Assembly (NCBI GenBank): GCA_023511915.1
Contig: JAIMAN010000027.1
Coordinates: 1-32,215, forward strand
DNA from: Armatimonadota bacterium
Lineage (GTDB): Bacteria; Armatimonadota; Fimbriimonadia; Fimbriimonadales; GBS-DC
Direction of reading: 5' to 3'
Length of the DNA stretch: 32,215 bases
Shown: positions 15,641 to 23,150 of the stretch, piece by piece
Layout of the letters: each line of letters begins with the position of its first letter
Position numbering within the stretch: position 1 is the first letter of the stretch
Translations under genes and position numbers: made by a program
The notes under the pieces: generated by a model
Told to the model about the DNA's origin: nothing
The model's database searches: none
What the model saw: only the letters and a program-made list of their open reading frames with translations

Positions 15641-17011
15641 CTATCCTGAGCGGGTACGCGCCACCACTTCCATCAAGAAGTCGCGGTTGGACTTCGTGCG
15701 TTGCAGCAGGCGGATGAGTTGCTCTGCCGCCTCCACAAGGTCTTCCTGGTTTGCCAGCAGGCGTCGCAGTTGCCAAATCGCCATCAGTTCCTCTTTGGAA
15801 TACAGCAGTTCCTCGTGGCGTGTTCCCGACCGCTTGACATCGATGGCTGGGAAGATGCGTCGCTCGGCAAGGTCGCGCGAAAGCACCAGCTCCATGTTGC
15901 CTGTGCCCTTGAACTCCTCGAAGATGACCTCGTCCATGCGCGAGCCTGTGTCGATGAGACAGGTGGCGATGACGGTGAGGCTGCCGCCCTCTTCGATGTT
16001 GCGTGCCGCGCCGAAGAAGCGTTTGGGGCGGTACAGCGCGGCGGGGTCAAGACCGCCCGAAAGCGTGCGCCCGCTGGGGCTAGTGGTCAGGTTCGACGCG
16101 CGCCCGAAGCGGGTCAGGCTGTCCAGCAGAATCACCACATCTTTCCCCTGCTCCACCAGTCGCTTGGCGCGCTCCAGCACGAGGTCGGCGACGCGCATGT
16201 GGTTTTCGGGCGGCTCGTCGAAGGTGGAGCTAATCACCTGCCCTTTGACCGAGCGGCGCATGTCGGTGACCTCTTCGGGGCGTTCGTCGACCAGCAGCAC
16301 CAGCAGCACCACTTCGGGGTGGTTGGTCGTGATGCTGTTGGCGATGTTTTTCAGCAGGGTGGTCTTGCCTGCTTTGGGGGGCGCGACGATGAGCGCGCGT
16401 TGCCCCTTGCCAATCGGCGCGATGAGGTCGATGATGCGCCCAGAGGTGTTTTCGGGGGTGGTCTCCATCACCAGTCGCTGGTTCGGGTACAGCGGGGTGA
16501 GCTGCTCGAAGTCTTTGCGGCGGCGCGCTTCGTCGGCGGGCGCGCCGTTGATGGCTTCCACGCGCAGCAGCCCGTAATACTTTTCGCCCTCTTTCGGCGG
16601 GCGCGCGACGCCGAACACCAAGTCGCCCGTGCGCAGCCCGAACCGCTTGATCTGCGACTGCGAGACATACACATCCTCGCTTGCGCTCTGCAGGTTCGGA
16701 TGACGGCGCAGGAAGCCCCACCCGTCGGGCAGGATTTCCAGCACGCCCCAAGCGTATTCGCTGCCAGGCTCGCTGGCGCCCGCTCGCAGGATGTAGTAAA
16801 TCAGCTCCGCCTTATCGTCGATGTCGTCGCTGATACCGATGCGCTTGGCGCGCCGCTTGAGGTCGCTGAGCGGTTGCTGCCAGAGCTGCTTGAAGTCAGC
16901 GGTCTCTTTCGGCTTGGGGCGCATCTCCACTTCAAGGGCGTCGCCCGCACCGTTGGTCAAAGTCTCAATTGATTCCTCAGATGAGGTAGTGGTCTGCGTT
17001 CGTCTTCTCAT
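15641..17011 (-). CDS. rho: Transcription termination factor Rho
   Basis: Rho is the hexameric RNA helicase that ends transcription at unstructured RNA. The 456 residues comprise a short acidic N-terminus, a SAP-like RHO_N helix bundle (about 45-80), a cold-shock-like RNA-binding domain (about 85-150, YAWGVLEILPDGWGFLR) and the RecA-like ATPase. The P-loop reads APPKAGKTTLL (about 210-220), and LLVDERPEEVTDMRR and VILLDSLTRFGRASN follow. The Q-loop/R-loop region LSGGLDPAALYRPKRFFGAARNIEEGG and the arginine-finger stretch DTGSRMDEVIFEEFKGTGNMEL are intact. The order rho, bifunctional nuclease, plsC is one transcription unit. Confidence 0.98.
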   Translation of the reverse strand: MRRRTQTTTSSEESIETLTNGAGDALEVEMRPKPKETADFKQLWQQPLSDLKRRAKRIGISDDIDDKAELIYYILRAGASEPGSEYAWGVLEILPDGWGFLRRHPNLQSASEDVYVSQSQIKRFGLRTGDLVFGVARPPKEGEKYYGLLRVEAINGAPADEARRRKDFEQLTPLYPNQRLVMETTPENTSGRIIDLIAPIGKGQRALIVAPPKAGKTTLLKNIANSITTNHPEVVLLVLLVDERPEEVTDMRRSVKGQVISSTFDEPPENHMRVADLVLERAKRLVEQGKDVVILLDSLTRFGRASNLTTSPSGRTLSGGLDPAALYRPKRFFGAARNIEEGGSLTVIATCLIDTGSRMDEVIFEEFKGTGNMELVLSRDLAERRIFPAIDVKRSGTRHEELLYSKEELMAIWQLRRLLANQEDLVEAAEQLIRLLQRTKSNRDFLMEVVARTRSG

Positions 17012-17036
17012 TGTTGCCTATCCCGTCCAGATGTGG

Positions 17037-17084
17037 TCATCCGCCCATTGGCTGCACAGGGTGCAGTTCTGGGAAAGCCTCCAT
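17037..17084 (-). CDS. Possible 15-residue leader ORF upstream of rho
   Basis: The leader between the rho promoter and its ATG holds an ATG at 17084 opening MEAFPELHPVQPMGG, ending in TGA. GGGG precedes it by about 7 bases. It would begin about 6 bases from the expected transcript start. Known rho genes often have a leader used for autoregulation (rhoL in E. coli). The small size makes this a candidate only. Confidence 0.3.
   Translation of the reverse strand: MEAFPELHPVQPMGG
17052..17066 (-). promoter_or_regulatory. Hairpin in rho leader
   Basis: CTGCAC CCT GTGCAG forms a perfect 6-bp stem with a 3-base loop, inside the leader ORF. It may affect ribosome or Rho movement through the leader. 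It is too short and lacks a T-run to be an intrinsic terminator. Confidence 0.4.
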
Positions 17085-17096
17085 AGTAGCACCCCA

Positions 17097-17124
17097 ATTA
17101 TACCCTAATTCCGAAGGCATGCAA
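17097..17124 (-). promoter_or_regulatory. rho promoter (TTGCAT-16-TATAAT)
   Basis: TATAAT (17097-17102) and TTGCAT (17119-17124) are separated by 16 bases on the minus strand. The likely transcript start near 17090 leaves a leader of about 80 bases before rho. The -35 lies inside one arm of the stem at 17121-17146. Confidence 0.6.
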
Positions 17125-17146
17125 GGGCGCGTCTGTGCGCCCTTGC
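17121..17146. terminator. Stem-loop after the propeller gene, no T-run
   Basis: GCAAGGGCGC and GCGCCCTTGC form a perfect 10-bp stem around a 6-base loop, 10 bases downstream of the propeller gene's stop. The minus strand does not continue with T residues, so it may act as a 3' stabilising hairpin or need Rho. It sits beside the rho promoter. Confidence 0.5.
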
Positions 17147-17155
17147 AAACGAAAG

Positions 17156-18610
17156 TCATCGCATCCCGCCCGGAAGCGGAACGGTACCCAAACCGCCAAC
17201 GCCTGCGCCCGGACTGATGCCCGTCGACAGCACTGACTGATCCACAATCGCGTACATGAACCGATTCGACGCCGCCACATACATAATCGTCGTCGGGTTG
17301 CCGTTGTAGGTAAACTCGCCCATCACAGGCGCGATGCGGATGGGCGCGCTCAGGTAGGTCTGCCACTTGACCGTGTTGTTCGGGTTGATAGCATACAGGA
17401 ACCCGCGCTCATCGCCGAGATACAGCACGCCGTTCTGGTCAATCGTGGGCGTGCAGCGGCTCACATTCGGCAGCACGCGCACCCACTTCTGGGCGCCGTT
17501 CGAGGCGCGAATCGCGTGAATTGCGCTCTGCGTCGGCGAATGGCGCACCACGATATAGACCGTGTCCTCGTTGGCGTTGTTCGGGTCGGGACCGATCGAC
17601 GGACCCGCCATAATCGGTCGCCCCGACTGGTACTCCCACTGGCGCGAGCCGTCCGCCATCGCCACGCCGTAGACGCGACCACTGTTGGACGCGCACACAA
17701 TCGCCGTCTGGTTGTTCGAGGTCACGGCAATCGGGCGGTCTACCGAATCGGACGGCACTTCGGGACCGTTGCCGTTGTCGCTGAGGGTCGGAATGTCGGT
17801 GAACCAAGCGTAGTCGAGTATTATCGGGTCGATTGCGACGACCAGCCCGTTGTGGAACCCTAACAGCACCGTAGAGCCGTTCTGATTGGAAGAGACCGAG
17901 CTGAGTGCAGCAGAGGGAATTTGGTCGAAAATCAAGCCGCCGTAATCGGCAACGACATCCTGTATCTGGAAGGATGTGTCCACTTCAATGAACCACGCCA
18001 AGAACAGAAAGATAATGTTCCCGAAGTTGTCGGCGAACACAGGCAAGATATAGTTGCCGTCGGTGGTCGCGCCGAAGCTGGTGCGGTACGCAGGAACCCC
18101 ACGAATTGTCCAGAACACATCGGGGTATCCAAGCACAGGACTCGCGCTGAACAGCAAGCAGTCATACTGCCCGCCTGAGAGCATGAGCGCGTCCCACGGC
18201 ACGGGGGGGAGTACCTGGTTGCCGTTATTATCCACAATAAAGATCGCCGCGTTGAGAAAAATCGGCGTGGACGGCTGCCCCCAGAAAGGACCGAACGAGC
18301 CAGTTGCATTCCCGTTGACGGGGTTGTAGAAAGTGTAGCGCGTGTAGCGTGAGCCTTGCGCGGGGTGCTGCGGCACCCACAGGCTGTTGCCAGGGATGGC
18401 AGGCTCCTCAAGTGCGCCGCCTAAACGGAACCACAGCACGGCGGGAGTGTTCGGACCCGCCAAATCGTCCACGAAGTGGCTGCGGCGCATATCGCGTCCC
18501 CAAGTGGGCCACGCGGAATCGAAAAGCGGCTCGGTAATCGGGGGCTGCGCAAACGCGCCCAGAAGTCCTATCACTGCAGTGATTCCAATCGTCCAGCGTC
18601 TCATCGTCAC
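17156..18610 (-). CDS. Secreted PQQ-like beta-propeller protein
   Basis: The frame starts at a GTG at 18610, 7 bases after GGAGG; an ATG two codons in is an alternative. A signal peptide is evident (MRRWTIGITAVIGLLGAFAQ). The mature part has blade-like repeats of small hydrophobic strands ending in Trp or Tyr, such as VVAIDPIILDYAWF, VYGVAMADGSRQWEYQSG, IHAIRASNGAQKWVRVL and LYAINPNNTVKWQTYL. These match PQQ/PQQ-binding-like propellers, which often bind no PQQ. The length (484) suits one to two propellers. The C-terminus is Gly/Pro-rich. Its role is unknown. It is divergent from the Gfo/Idh/MocA gene. Confidence 0.8.
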   Translation of the reverse strand: MTMRRWTIGITAVIGLLGAFAQPPITEPLFDSAWPTWGRDMRRSHFVDDLAGPNTPAVLWFRLGGALEEPAIPGNSLWVPQHPAQGSRYTRYTFYNPVNGNATGSFGPFWGQPSTPIFLNAAIFIVDNNGNQVLPPVPWDALMLSGGQYDCLLFSASPVLGYPDVFWTIRGVPAYRTSFGATTDGNYILPVFADNFGNIIFLFLAWFIEVDTSFQIQDVVADYGGLIFDQIPSAALSSVSSNQNGSTVLLGFHNGLVVAIDPIILDYAWFTDIPTLSDNGNGPEVPSDSVDRPIAVTSNNQTAIVCASNSGRVYGVAMADGSRQWEYQSGRPIMAGPSIGPDPNNANEDTVYIVVRHSPTQSAIHAIRASNGAQKWVRVLPNVSRCTPTIDQNGVLYLGDERGFLYAINPNNTVKWQTYLSAPIRIAPVMGEFTYNGNPTTIMYVAASNRFMYAIVDQSVLSTGISPGAGVGGLGTVPLPGGMR

Positions 18611-18650
18611 AGTTCGCCTCCTGCGTATTATTTTGGCATGCCCCTGCCCT

Positions 18651-18674
18651 TTCCTGCTGATCTGCAGGCAGGAA
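18651..18674. repeat. Inverted repeat in divergent promoter region
   Basis: TTCCTGC and GCAGGAA flank a 10-base spacer between the divergent propeller and oxidoreductase genes. The motif resembles words seen upstream of two other genes in this window (near 7333 and 29590), so it may be an operator or a dispersed element. Confidence 0.4.
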
Positions 18675-18703
18675 TCCAGAGAAAACTGCAGAAGTCCGCG
18701 CCT

Positions 18704-19945
18704 ATGAGCCGTTTAAGGATAGGCTTTGTCGGCAGCGGGTTCGTCGCGCACTTCCACGCGCAGGCGTTCGCCAGCGTGCGCCACGCCGACATCACAGCAA
18801 TTATGACGACCAACCCCGCAAAAGGTTCCGAACTGGCAACGTTCTGTCGGTCGCTGGGCGTGGGCGACCCAAAGGTGTATACCGATGTGCGCGAGCTGGC
18901 GCGCGACCCCGAGGTAGACGCCATCTGGTTCCTCGCGCCGAACTATGTGCGCGTGGAGCTTATTGAGGCAATCGCCGACGAGGTGCGGTCGGGTCGCGCG
19001 ACGCTCAAAGGGCTGGCGGTGGAAAAGCCGCTTGCACGCAACCTGCGTGAGGCGCGCCAAATTCTGAGCGCGGTCTCGGAGGCGGGCATCGCGCACGGCT
19101 ACTTAGAGAACCAGCTCTTCGCGCCTGCGTTGGTGCGCGGCAAGGAGCTGCTCTGGCGTCGTGGCGCGGCGGTTGCAGGCGAGCCGTACTTGGCGCGCTG
19201 CGCGGAGGAACACAGCGGTCCGCATCGCGCGTGGTTTTGGCGAGGCGACCTGCAGGGCGGCGGCGTGCTGAACGATATGATGTGCCACAGCGTCGCCGCA
19301 GGCTGGTACGCGCTCACCCCGCCCGACCAGCCGCTCACTGCCCTGCTTCCCTGCTCCGTCTCAGCGCAGATCGCGTGCCTCAAGTGGGCGCGCCCCGAAT
19401 ATGCCCGACGCCTGCGCGAGACCTATGCGCACGAGATGGAGGTGGACTACACCAAAGCGCCCGCCGAAGACTACGCCACCGCCCGCATCGAGTTCCGCAC
19501 CCCATCGGGCAACAAGGCGATGGTGGAAGCCAGCACCTCGTGGTGCTTCGTGGGCGCGGGGCTGCGCCTCACCTTCGAAGTGCTGGGACCCGAATACATG
19601 CTGGCGATTAATACGCTGCGCGGCGAGGGCGAAATCTTTTTCAGCCGCGCCGTGCAGGGCGCAGCGGGCGAAGACCTTGTGGAGAAGCAGAACGCGGAGC
19701 AAGGGCTGATGCCCTACCTCGCGGACGAGGCGCACGCCTACGGCTACATCGCCGAGAACCGTTACTTCACGGAGTGCTTCCTTGCGGGGCAGACGCCGTT
19801 TTGCACGCTGGAGTACGGCGCGCGGATTACCGAGCTGCTGATGGCGGCGTACCTGAGCGCGGAGCGCGGCGCGACGGTCGCCCTGCCCTGCCCCGAACTG
19901 GAAACTTTCGTGCCTGCGGTGGCGCGGGGCGAATGGCGCGGCTAA
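18704..19945 (+). CDS. Gfo/Idh/MocA family NAD(P)-dependent oxidoreductase
   Basis: The start at 18704 gives 413 residues beginning MSRLRIGFVGSGFVAHFHAQAF, the usual Rossmann start. An upstream ATG at 18638 is possible but has no good ribosome site. The NAD-binding GxGxxA/G-type loop, the EKPLARN motif (about 108) and a C-terminal alpha/beta domain with GGGVLNDMMCHSVAAGWYAL agree with the family, which oxidises or reduces sugars, polyols and related substrates. The substrate is not predictable. A YbbR-domain gene begins 18 bases after its stop. Confidence 0.9.
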   Translation: MSRLRIGFVGSGFVAHFHAQAFASVRHADITAIMTTNPAKGSELATFCRSLGVGDPKVYTDVRELARDPEVDAIWFLAPNYVRVELIEAIADEVRSGRATLKGLAVEKPLARNLREARQILSAVSEAGIAHGYLENQLFAPALVRGKELLWRRGAAVAGEPYLARCAEEHSGPHRAWFWRGDLQGGGVLNDMMCHSVAAGWYALTPPDQPLTALLPCSVSAQIACLKWARPEYARRLRETYAHEMEVDYTKAPAEDYATARIEFRTPSGNKAMVEASTSWCFVGAGLRLTFEVLGPEYMLAINTLRGEGEIFFSRAVQGAAGEDLVEKQNAEQGLMPYLADEAHAYGYIAENRYFTECFLAGQTPFCTLEYGARITELLMAAYLSAERGATVALPCPELETFVPAVARGEWRG

Positions 19946-19963
19946 CGGGTACACTACCCAGCG

Positions 19964-20965
19964 ATGCGGTGGCGCGAGAACCTGCTGGAGAAAATCGGCG
20001 CGCTGGCGACGGCGGTGCTGCTGGCGCTCTATGTGCAGTCGCAGCTGCACCCCGTGATCGAGCGCTCCTACGAGGTTCCGATTGAGCTGCTGAACGCGCC
20101 GCCGAACTACGAGGTGCGCTTAGAGGGCGCTCCGCGTGCGCGGGTCATCGTGCGTGGCGTGCGCGAGGTCGTCGAGCAGACCCGCGCGGAGCAAATCCGC
20201 GCCTCCGTCGACCTCAGCCGCGCTAAGCCTGGCGAGAACCGCCTCGCCATACGGCTCGACTACCCCGCCGAATGGCGCGAGCAACTCACCCTCACGCCCG
20301 AACGCCCTGTGGCGCGCGTCTCGCTGGAGCCGCGCCTAAGCCGCCAGTTCCCCGTGCGGGTGAACCTCACAGGCGTCCCCGACCTGCAGGAGGTGCTGGC
20401 GGAGGCAGTACCTGAACCCAGCAGCGTGCGCATCACGGGCGCAGCGTCCCAAGTGCGGCGCGTGCGCACCGTGCAACTCAACTTCGACATGACGGGCTTG
20501 CAGGGCGACCTCGATCTGGAACTTGCGCCCACACCTGTCGACGAGCGCAGCGAACCCGTGATGGGCGTGCAGATTGCGCCTGCTGAGGTGCGCCTCAAGG
20601 TGCGCCTCATTCCGCAGCCGACTTCCAAAACCGTGCCTGTCAGCCCGCGCCTCGATGACCTGCCCCCCTTCCCCTACCGCGTGATTTGGTTCTCGGTGGA
20701 GCCTGTGACGGTGCAACTGCGCGGCAGCCCCGCGCGATTGGCGCAGATCAATGTCGTAGAGACCGCGCCCATCTCACTGCGCAACAAGACCAGCGACGCC
20801 GAGATGCGCGTGCCGCTCAAGCCCCCGCCTGGCGTCGAGATTTTGGGCGTGCGCGAGGTGACCGTGCGCGTGCGCATCCAGCGCGATACACAGCCTGAGC
20901 CGTCGCGCCCGAAGCCGCCCGCCGACGCCGAACCGCAGCCCGCGCCGAAGGAGGGCGACGCCTGA
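19964..20965 (+). CDS. YbbR-domain protein (CdaR-like)
   Basis: The 333 residues start with one membrane segment ([17 protein letters not shown]), then repeated YbbR domains of about 80 residues ([56 protein letters not shown], then a last repeat). The tail is Pro/Lys-rich. In Firmicutes, CdaR is a YbbR protein that modulates the diadenylate cyclase CdaA; the cyclase is not next to it here. The next gene starts within its stop codon (TGATG), so ilvC is coupled to it. Confidence 0.88.
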   Translation: MRWRENLLEKIGALATAVLLALYVQSQLHPVIERSYEVPIELLNAPPNYEVRLEGAPRARVIVRGVREVVEQTRAEQIRASVDLSRAKPGENRLAIRLDYPAEWREQLTLTPERPVARVSLEPRLSRQFPVRVNLTGVPDLQEVLAEAVPEPSSVRITGAASQVRRVRTVQLNFDMTGLQGDLDLELAPTPVDERSEPVMGVQIAPAEVRLKVRLIPQPTSKTVPVSPRLDDLPPFPYRVIWFSVEPVTVQLRGSPARLAQINVVETAPISLRNKTSDAEMRVPLKPPPGVEILGVREVTVRVRIQRDTQPEPSRPKPPADAEPQPAPKEGDA

Positions 20966-21963
20966 TGGCACAGGTCTACACCGACGCGGACGCCCCGCTG
21001 ACGCCCCTGCAGCACCGCACGGTCGCTATTCTTGGCTACGGCTCGCAGGGGCACGCGCACGCGCTCAACCTGCGCGACAGCGGCGTTCGAGTAATCATCG
21101 GCGCGCGGCAGGGGCTATCATGGGAGCGGGCACAGGCAGACGGGTTCCCCGTCTACCCCATCCCCGACGCCGTGCAGCAGGCAGATGTGCTGATGCTGCT
21201 GGTCAACGACGAGCAGCAGCCGCGCCTGTACACCGAGCAGATTGCGCTCCACTTGCGCACGGGGCACGCGCTCGGCTTCGCGCACGGGTTCAACATCCAT
21301 TTCGGGCAGATCACGCCCCCCGACGACATCGATGTGCTAATGGTCTCGCCGAAGGCGGTCGGTCCGCAGCTGCGGCGGCTCTATGTGCAGGGGCATGGCG
21401 CACCGTGTCTGATAGCTGTCCACCAAGACTACACGGGCGAGGCGAAGGCGATTGCGCTTGCCTATGCCCGCGCACTGGGCGGCACACGCGCAGGTGTCTA
21501 CGAGACCACCTTCCGCGAGGAGTGCGAATGCGACCTGTTCGGCGAGCAAGCCGTGCTGTGCGGCGGCGTGCCTGCGCTTATCCGCGCTGCGTTCGAGACG
21601 CTGGTGGAGGCAGGCTACGCCCCAGAGGTTGCCTACTACGAGTGCCTGCACGAGCTGAAACTCATCACCGACCTGATTTACGAGAGCGGCATCCGCGGGA
21701 TGGAGTCCGCCATCTCCGACACGGCGCACTACGGAGCGATGACGCGCGGACCCCGAATCGTGGACGCCCACACGCGCGAAACGCTACGCCAAATCCTGCG
21801 CGAGATCCAAACGGGTGCGTTCGCCCGCGAGTGGATTCTGGAAAACCTTGCGGGACGCCCCGTGTTCCACGCGCTGGAGCAAGCCAACGCGCAGCACCCC
21901 ATCGAGTCGGTCGGTGAAGCCGTGCGCGCCCGCATGGCGTTCCAGCCCAAGCGCGATGGTTAG
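20965..21963 (+). CDS. ilvC: Ketol-acid reductoisomerase (class I)
   Basis: IlvC carries out the second step of valine, leucine and isoleucine synthesis. The 332 residues match the class I length. The NADPH-binding fingerprint is [12 protein letters not shown], and the catalytic residues K130, D190, E194, E226, E230 and S251 are at the positions seen in Bacillus IlvC. The loop that decides cofactor preference reads GARQGLSW, where Bacillus has GVRQGKSF; a Lys is replaced by Leu. The gene overlaps the YbbR gene by one base and lacks ilvB or ilvH neighbours, so the branched-chain pathway is dispersed. Confidence 0.96.
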   Translation: MAQVYTDADAPLTPLQHRTVAILGYGSQGHAHALNLRDSGVRVIIGARQGLSWERAQADGFPVYPIPDAVQQADVLMLLVNDEQQPRLYTEQIALHLRTGHALGFAHGFNIHFGQITPPDDIDVLMVSPKAVGPQLRRLYVQGHGAPCLIAVHQDYTGEAKAIALAYARALGGTRAGVYETTFREECECDLFGEQAVLCGGVPALIRAAFETLVEAGYAPEVAYYECLHELKLITDLIYESGIRGMESAISDTAHYGAMTRGPRIVDAHTRETLRQILREIQTGAFAREWILENLAGRPVFHALEQANAQHPIESVGEAVRARMAFQPKRDG

Positions 21964-21984
21964 CTAATAAAAGCCGCTACCGCC

Positions 21985-22413
21985 CTACTTGAACGGCGTC
22001 TTACGGGCGATTTGCGCCAGCGTCAACTCGCGCATTGACTGCTCCGCGTAGTCGCGCAGCCCCACCCAGAAAAAGTGCGCCGCGCACGGGTTAATCGCCG
22101 AGCAGGTGCGCGTGCGATCCAGCAGGCAGTGCGGCTTCTCAATCAGCCCCTCCACCGCCGACACGATGTCGTAGAAGGTGATGTCTTCGGGCGGGCGGCA
22201 CAGCGCAAACCCGCGCTTGACCCCACGAAACGAGCGTACAATCCCCGCCTTCGCCAAGTCGTCGAAGATGTTATACAGGAAGTGCTGCGAAATGCCCGTC
22301 TCTTCCGCCAGCTCCTTGACCGTGACGATGGCGCCCTCGCCACGCTGCGCCAACAGCGCGAGCGCCTTCACCGCATAATCTGTCCGCGCTCCCAAGTCCA
22401 ATAGCTTCGTCAT
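21985..22413 (-). CDS. Rrf2-family iron-sulfur type regulator
   Basis: The 142 residues contain the Rrf2 winged-helix domain (LDLGARTDYAVKALALLA, TVKELAEETGISQHFLYNIFDDLAKAGIVRSFRG) followed by cysteines C96, C104 and C110. This is the place where IscR and NsrR bind an Fe-S cluster, although spacing differs slightly (C-x7-C-x5-C). It likely senses oxygen, NO or iron-sulfur status. It follows the oxidase operon in the same direction, with a promoter of its own in the 56-bp gap, making regulation of the oxidase plausible. Confidence 0.92.
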   Translation of the reverse strand: MTKLLDLGARTDYAVKALALLAQRGEGAIVTVKELAEETGISQHFLYNIFDDLAKAGIVRSFRGVKRGFALCRPPEDITFYDIVSAVEGLIEKPHCLLDRTRTCSAINPCAAHFFWVGLRDYAEQSMRELTLAQIARKTPFK

Positions 22414-22445
22414 AGCGATTCATCCCCTCACAACTATTTGACTGA

Positions 22446-22451
22446 ATTATA
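22446..22451 (-). promoter_or_regulatory. -10 element for the Rrf2 gene
   Basis: A perfect TATAAT lies between the SCO stop and the Rrf2 start, predicting a leader of about 26 bases with GAGGGG before the ATG. A good -35 is not evident, which would suit an activated or read-through-supplemented promoter. Confidence 0.5.
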
Positions 22452-22469
22452 CCACTGACTTCAGCGCAA

Positions 22470-23150
22470 CTATCGTTTACGGCGTGCGCCCAACATCAGC
22501 CATGCTCCTGTCGCCAGCATGCCGACTGCGCCCACAGGGAAAATCCAGTCGCTCACGCGCTCCCAGAGGGTGTATTGCCCGCGTGCAATCCGCAGCCCAC
22601 GCTGCAACTGCGCAGGCGTGAACTCCAGACCAAACTCGTAGTGGCGGATGACTCCCTCGCTGTCCAGGAACACCAACAGGTTCGGGTGATCCTTCACAAT
22701 CTCCGACACATAGGTAAAGCGGAAGTCGATGGCGTCCAGCAACTGGAACAGCGCGTCGTCGTCAGGCACATAGGCAACCCGCCAGTTCGAGGCGTTAAGT
22801 TGATGTTTTTGCTGAAAACCTTTCATATCGGCGAGGTCTTCCTTTGGGTCGAAGCTGAAGGTCAAAACGGTATAGGTTTCTGGGTCTAAGTTTAGCTCTG
22901 AGAGAGCTTTTTTCACGCTGCGGCTGATGACGATGCACGCGCTGGGGCAACCCGCGTAGATGGGGCTGAGGATTACAGGCTTGCCCTTTAAATCGCTGAG
23001 CTTGAAGGCTCGCCCCTGCGTGTCGATGAACTTCACATCGGGCGGCGTCGCGCCCAGCGTCTTGGCGAGGTTAGGCGGGACGCCCTGCCCGAAGGCAGAG
23101 CATCCCAGCGCGAATGACAGGAGGTATCCAGCAAGTGGCAAGGCTCTCAT
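22470..23150 (-). CDS. SCO1/SenC copper chaperone for cytochrome oxidase
   Basis: The start at 23150 overlaps the end of the subunit I gene (ATGA), giving 226 residues. A signal sequence (LPLAGYLLSFALGCSAFG) is followed by the thioredoxin-like SCO domain. The copper site is complete: C68-x3-C72 in YAGCPSACIVIS and H155 in VKDHPNLLVF. SCO proteins help load copper into CuA. A C-terminal membrane segment (WIFPVGAVGMLATGAWLML) is unusual for SCO and would anchor the protein at its other end. Confidence 0.95.
   Translation of the reverse strand: MRALPLAGYLLSFALGCSAFGQGVPPNLAKTLGATPPDVKFIDTQGRAFKLSDLKGKPVILSPIYAGCPSACIVISRSVKKALSELNLDPETYTVLTFSFDPKEDLADMKGFQQKHQLNASNWRVAYVPDDDALFQLLDAIDFRFTYVSEIVKDHPNLLVFLDSEGVIRHYEFGLEFTPAQLQRGLRIARGQYTLWERVSDWIFPVGAVGMLATGAWLMLGARRKR

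Noticed and set aside
15147-16577. A 476-residue plus-strand ORF antisense to rho and the bifunctional nuclease
   Set aside because: It is a by-product of GC-rich codon use; the minus strand carries complete rho and nuclease domains.
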